DNA of 64,000 nucleotides from an uncultured Duganella sp. (GTDB lineage Bacteria; Pseudomonadota; Gammaproteobacteria; Burkholderiales; Burkholderiaceae). Positions 61,728 through 64,000 of the stretch are shown here, one piece after another. A program made the translations under genes and the position numbers. The number at the start of each line of letters is the position of its first letter. Position 1 is the stretch's first letter. The DNA is taken from the NCBI GenBank assembly GCA_946482335.1, contig CAMLRG010000003.1, positions 16,913 through 80,912 on the forward strand, written 5' to 3'. The notes beneath the pieces are model-generated. The model ran no database searches. It saw only the letters and a list, made by a program, of their open reading frames with translations, and was not told the DNA's origin.

Positions 61728-64000
61728 TCACCAATCCAGCTTGTCAAAGTTGTCCGGGCCATGCATTGGCGCCTGGTGCGTATCGCCTGCATGGTCGGCG
61801 TTGCCGTGTGCCGCGGTATGGCCATCGACAATGTGCTGGCCCTCGATGGCTTGCGTCCAGGCGCCGGAATCGCCGCCGGCCGCGCCCTGGTCGAAGCCCA
61901 TCTCGATGACATCGGTCCAATTGCCGCTGGCCGCGCCGCCGGAAGCGCTGGCGTGATTATGCGCCTCGCCGAAGGCAAACAGGTCATTGCTTGCGTCCAT
62001 ATGGTTATCGTGCTGGGCCAGCATGCCGTGGTCGGAATGATGGTCCATGCTGGCCGACGTCGGCTGCATATGGTCGTTGGCATGGTCGGCCTGGTTGGAC
62101 GAATCCTTCTCGTCCGCATCATCCGCGGCACGGCCGCCGGATTTGACGCGGCCTTTGCCGTTGCCGCCGCCAATGCCGTTTCCATTGGTGTTGCCATGGT
62201 CGTTGCCCGGCGCGTTGGTGCCGGCGTTTTCGGCATTGTTATGGTTGCCGGAATTGCCCGGTGCATCCTGGTCGCCATTGCCATGGCCATTGTTGGCATG
62301 GCTGCCCTTGCCCTTGCCGCCACCATTGCCGTGGCCATTGCCGCTGGACGGTGCTTCCGTCGAGGCCGGCACATTGGCCCGTGACGACTGGGCGTTTTCG
62401 GCATTGTTATGGCTGCCGGAGTTGCCTGGCGCATCCTGGTCGCCATTGCCATGACCGTTATTCGCATGGCTGCCATTGCCGCTGCCATGGCCATGCGCGC
62501 TGGACGGCGCCTGGGTCGGCACCGGCGTTTGGGCATTTTCCGCATTGTTATGGCTGCCGGAATTCCCTGGTGCGTCCTGGTCGCCGTTGCCTTGGCCATT
62601 ATTGGCATGGCTGCCATGGCTGCCGGACGGCGCTGAAGTCGGGGCCGGCGCCTGGGCATTCTCGGCATTGTTATGGCTGCCGGAATTGCCCGGTGCATCC
62701 TGATCGCCATTGCCATGACCGTTATTGGCGTGGCCGGCTTTGAAATTGCCGTGGCCATTACCATGGCCGCCGGATGGCGCCTCGGTCGGTGCCGGCGCAT
62801 TGGTTGGGGACGGCGTCTGCGCGTTTTCGGCATTGTTATGGCCGCCGGAATTGCCCGGCGCGTCCTGGTCACCGTTACCGTGGCCGTTATTGCCGCCGCC
62901 ATTGGCGTTGCCGCCACTTGGCACACGGGTCGGCGTCGGCGCGTCCGTCGGTGCCGGTGCTTCGGTTGGCGTTGGCGTGCTGGTCGGCACAGGGATCGAT
63001 GTCGGAGCCGGCGTCGCCGCATTCTCGGCATTGTTATTGTCCGCCGAATTACCCGGCGCATCCTGGTCGCCATTGCCGTGGCCATTGTTGCCGCCATTGG
63101 CGTTGCCACCACTCGGCACGCGGGTCGGCGTTGGCGTCTCCGTTGCGGCCGGGCCCTCGGTTGGCGCTGGTGTGCTGGTCGGCACTGGTGTCGCCGTTGG
63201 GGCCGGCGTTACTGCGTTCTCTGCATTGTTGTGGCCGCCCGAATTGCCCGGCGCATCCTGGTCACCATTGCCGTGACCATTATTCCCGCCGCCATGGCCG
63301 TGGGAAGGAGTGCCGGTTGGCGCCGGGGTTTCCGTCGGCGCAGGTGTCTCGGTCGGCGCTGGCGTCTCGGTCGGCGCAGGGGTTTCCGTCGGCGCTGGCG
63401 TCTCGGTCGGCGCAGGGGTTTCCGTCGGCGCTGGCGTTTCCGTCGGCGCTGGCGTTTCCGTCGGCGCAGGAGTTTCCGTTGGCGCAGGCGTCTCGGTCGG
63501 CGCAGGGGTTTCCGTCGGCGCTGGCGTCTCGGTCGGCGCAGGTGTCTCCGTTGGAGCTGGCGTCTCTGTCGGTGCAGGCGTCTCGGTAGGCGCAGGGGTC
63601 TCCGTTGGCGCTGGCGTTTCGGTCGGCGCAGGGGTCTCCGTCGGCGCTGGAGTCTCCGTCGGCGCTGGAGTCTCCGTCGGCGCAGGAGTTTCTGTTGGCG
63701 CAGGCGTCTCAGTCGGCGCTGGCGTATCTGTCGGCGCAGGGGTTTCCGTTGGCGCAGGCGTCTCGGTCGGCGCTGGCGTCACGGTCGGCGCAGGGGTTTC
63801 CGTCGGCGCTGGCGTCTCCGTCGGCGCTGGGGTTTCCGTCGGCGCAGGTGTCTCGGTCGGCGCTGGCGTTTCCGTCGGCGCTGGCGTTTCCGTTGGCGCA
63901 GGCGCCTCGGTCGGCGCAGGAGTCTCCGTCGGTGCTGGAGTTTCCGTCGGCGCAGGTGTCTCCGTTGGCGCTGGTGTCTCGGTCGGCGCAGGTGTCTCCG
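61728..64000 (-). CDS. Very repetitive Pro/Thr/Glu and Gly/Asn/Asp surface protein, C-terminal part
   Basis: The frame is open from the right edge to the stop at 61728, so the N-terminus lies outside the window. Visible parts in order: about 38 hexapeptide repeats PTETPA (63311-64000), seven repeats of NNGHGNGDQDAPGNSG-xHNNAENA (about 62240-63290) joined by TPAPT spacers, and a 150-residue His/Asp/Ala-rich tail ending DNFDKLDW. The GNGDQDAPGN unit resembles calcium-binding loops. This is typical of a long surface or secreted stalk protein, perhaps a type I secretion substrate; secretion genes are not visible. A glycosyltransferase gene follows on the same strand. The Thr-rich repeat would be a suitable O-glycosylation target. 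Confidence 0.8.
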   Translation of the reverse strand, partial: ETPAPTETPAPTETPAPTETPAPTETPAPTEAPAPTETPAPTETPAPTETPAPTETPAPTETPAPTETPAPTVTPAPTETPAPTETPAPTDTPAPTETPAPTETPAPTETPAPTETPAPTETPAPTETPAPTETPAPTETPAPTETPAPTETPAPTETPAPTETPAPTETPAPTETPAPTETPAPTETPAPTETPAPTETPAPTETPAPTETPAPTETPAPTETPAPTGTPSHGHGGGNNGHGNGDQDAPGNSGGHNNAENAVTPAPTATPVPTSTPAPTEGPAATETPTPTRVPSGGNANGGNNGHGNGDQDAPGNSADNNNAENAATPAPTSIPVPTSTPTPTEAPAPTDAPTPTRVPSGGNANGGGNNGHGNGDQDAPGNSGGHNNAENAQTPSPTNAPAPTEAPSGGHGNGHGNFKAGHANNGHGNGDQDAPGNSGSHNNAENAQAPAPTSAPSGSHGSHANNGQGNGDQDAPGNSGSHNNAENAQTPVPTQAPSSAHGHGSGNGSHANNGHGNGDQDAPGNSGSHNNAENAQSSRANVPASTEAPSSGNGHGNGGGKGKGSHANNGHGNGDQDAPGNSGNHNNAENAGTNAPGNDHGNTNGNGIGGGNGKGRVKSGGRAADDADEKDSSNQADHANDHMQPTSASMDHHSDHGMLAQHDNHMDASNDLFAFGEAHNHASASGGAASGNWTDVIEMGFDQGAAGGDSGAWTQAIEGQHIVDGHTAAHGNADHAGDTHQAPMHGPDNFDKLDW
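62240..63290. repeat. Seven imperfect repeats encoding NNGHGNGDQDAPGNSG
   Basis: The same roughly 45-60-base block recurs near 62250, 62420, 62560, 62680, 62850, 63050 and 63240, separated by unequal spacers of Pro/Thr/Ser codons. The blocks are well conserved in protein, with some synonymous changes, so they are kept by selection rather than recent duplication. Confidence 0.85.
63311..64000. repeat. 18-bp minisatellite encoding PTETPA
   Basis: About 38 tandem 18-bp units (GTCGGCGCAGGCGTCTCC-like on the plus strand) run to the window edge. Units differ mostly at third codon positions and two classes (GCAGG and GCTGG) interleave. Because the unit is a multiple of three, copy-number change would alter length without shifting the frame. 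Confidence 0.9.

Noticed and set aside
63311..64000. Possible CRISPR array
   Set aside because: Units are contiguous 18-bp tandem repeats with no unique spacers and lie in an open reading frame.

Overview
The window is high-GC chromosomal DNA from a Gram-negative betaproteobacterium, most likely a member of the Oxalobacteraceae (Massilia/Duganella/Janthinobacterium group). This is inferred from gene content and style: two TonB-dependent receptors, an RND efflux operon, many LysR regulators, a subclass B3 metallo-beta-lactamase like those of Janthinobacterium, a Pseudomonas-type LigD, and ATGA or TGATG overlaps almost everywhere. No rRNA, tRNA, phage or plasmid genes were seen. The species is not certain.

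Layout. 1-6025: an amine/peptide utilisation locus (aldehyde dehydrogenase divergent from an FAD oxidase, a Dpp-type ABC importer with fused ATPases, a small [2Fe-2S] protein). 6009-8081: LysR plus D-malate/tartrate dehydrogenase. 8194-9759: a histidine kinase with a PucR-type sensor domain. 9953-17414: two convergent TonB receptors; the second ends an operon encoding a Tat-exported amine oxidase, a cytochrome c and a periplasmic RidA. 17589-19271: an orphan TnsB-like transposase lacking catalytic residues. 19415-29363: housekeeping and stress genes (azoreductase, pirin, acyltransferase, aspartoacylase-like enzyme, SugE under a guanidine-II riboswitch, ArsR plus old yellow enzyme, secreted metallo-hydrolase).

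29414-35865 is the most interesting region. It looks like a Fap-type functional amyloid/fibre secretion operon: a 633-residue Gly/Ala-rich exported protein, two small exported proteins, a C39 peptidase and an outer-membrane barrel with an N-terminal coiled coil. It lies directly downstream of a VpsR-like sigma-54 activator gene. A GG-N10-GC sigma-54 promoter and two copies of GTCAC-N6-GTGAC lie between them. Both small proteins carry a LEQxRGG motif resembling a C39 double-glycine cleavage site.

35964-48373: lipid acyltransferase, orphan urease-beta-like protein, DUF885 peptidase, TetR-SulP pair, VapBC-type toxin-antitoxin pair, degenerate GGDEF protein, and a DNA end-joining set (SDR-ku convergent with ligD). 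48462-49508: a REP-associated tyrosine transposase bounded by 19-bp perfect inverted repeats; a related palindrome sits at 28383. 49518-51028: pgeF coupled to a B3 beta-lactamase. 51119-59194: an RND tripartite pump preceded by a 56-residue membrane protein and a catalytically dead alpha/beta hydrolase, with a divergent LysR gene and a T-N11-A dyad between. 59191-64000: hydroxyacid dehydrogenase, a glycosyltransferase-methyltransferase fusion, and a very repetitive Pro/Thr/Glu protein running off the end.
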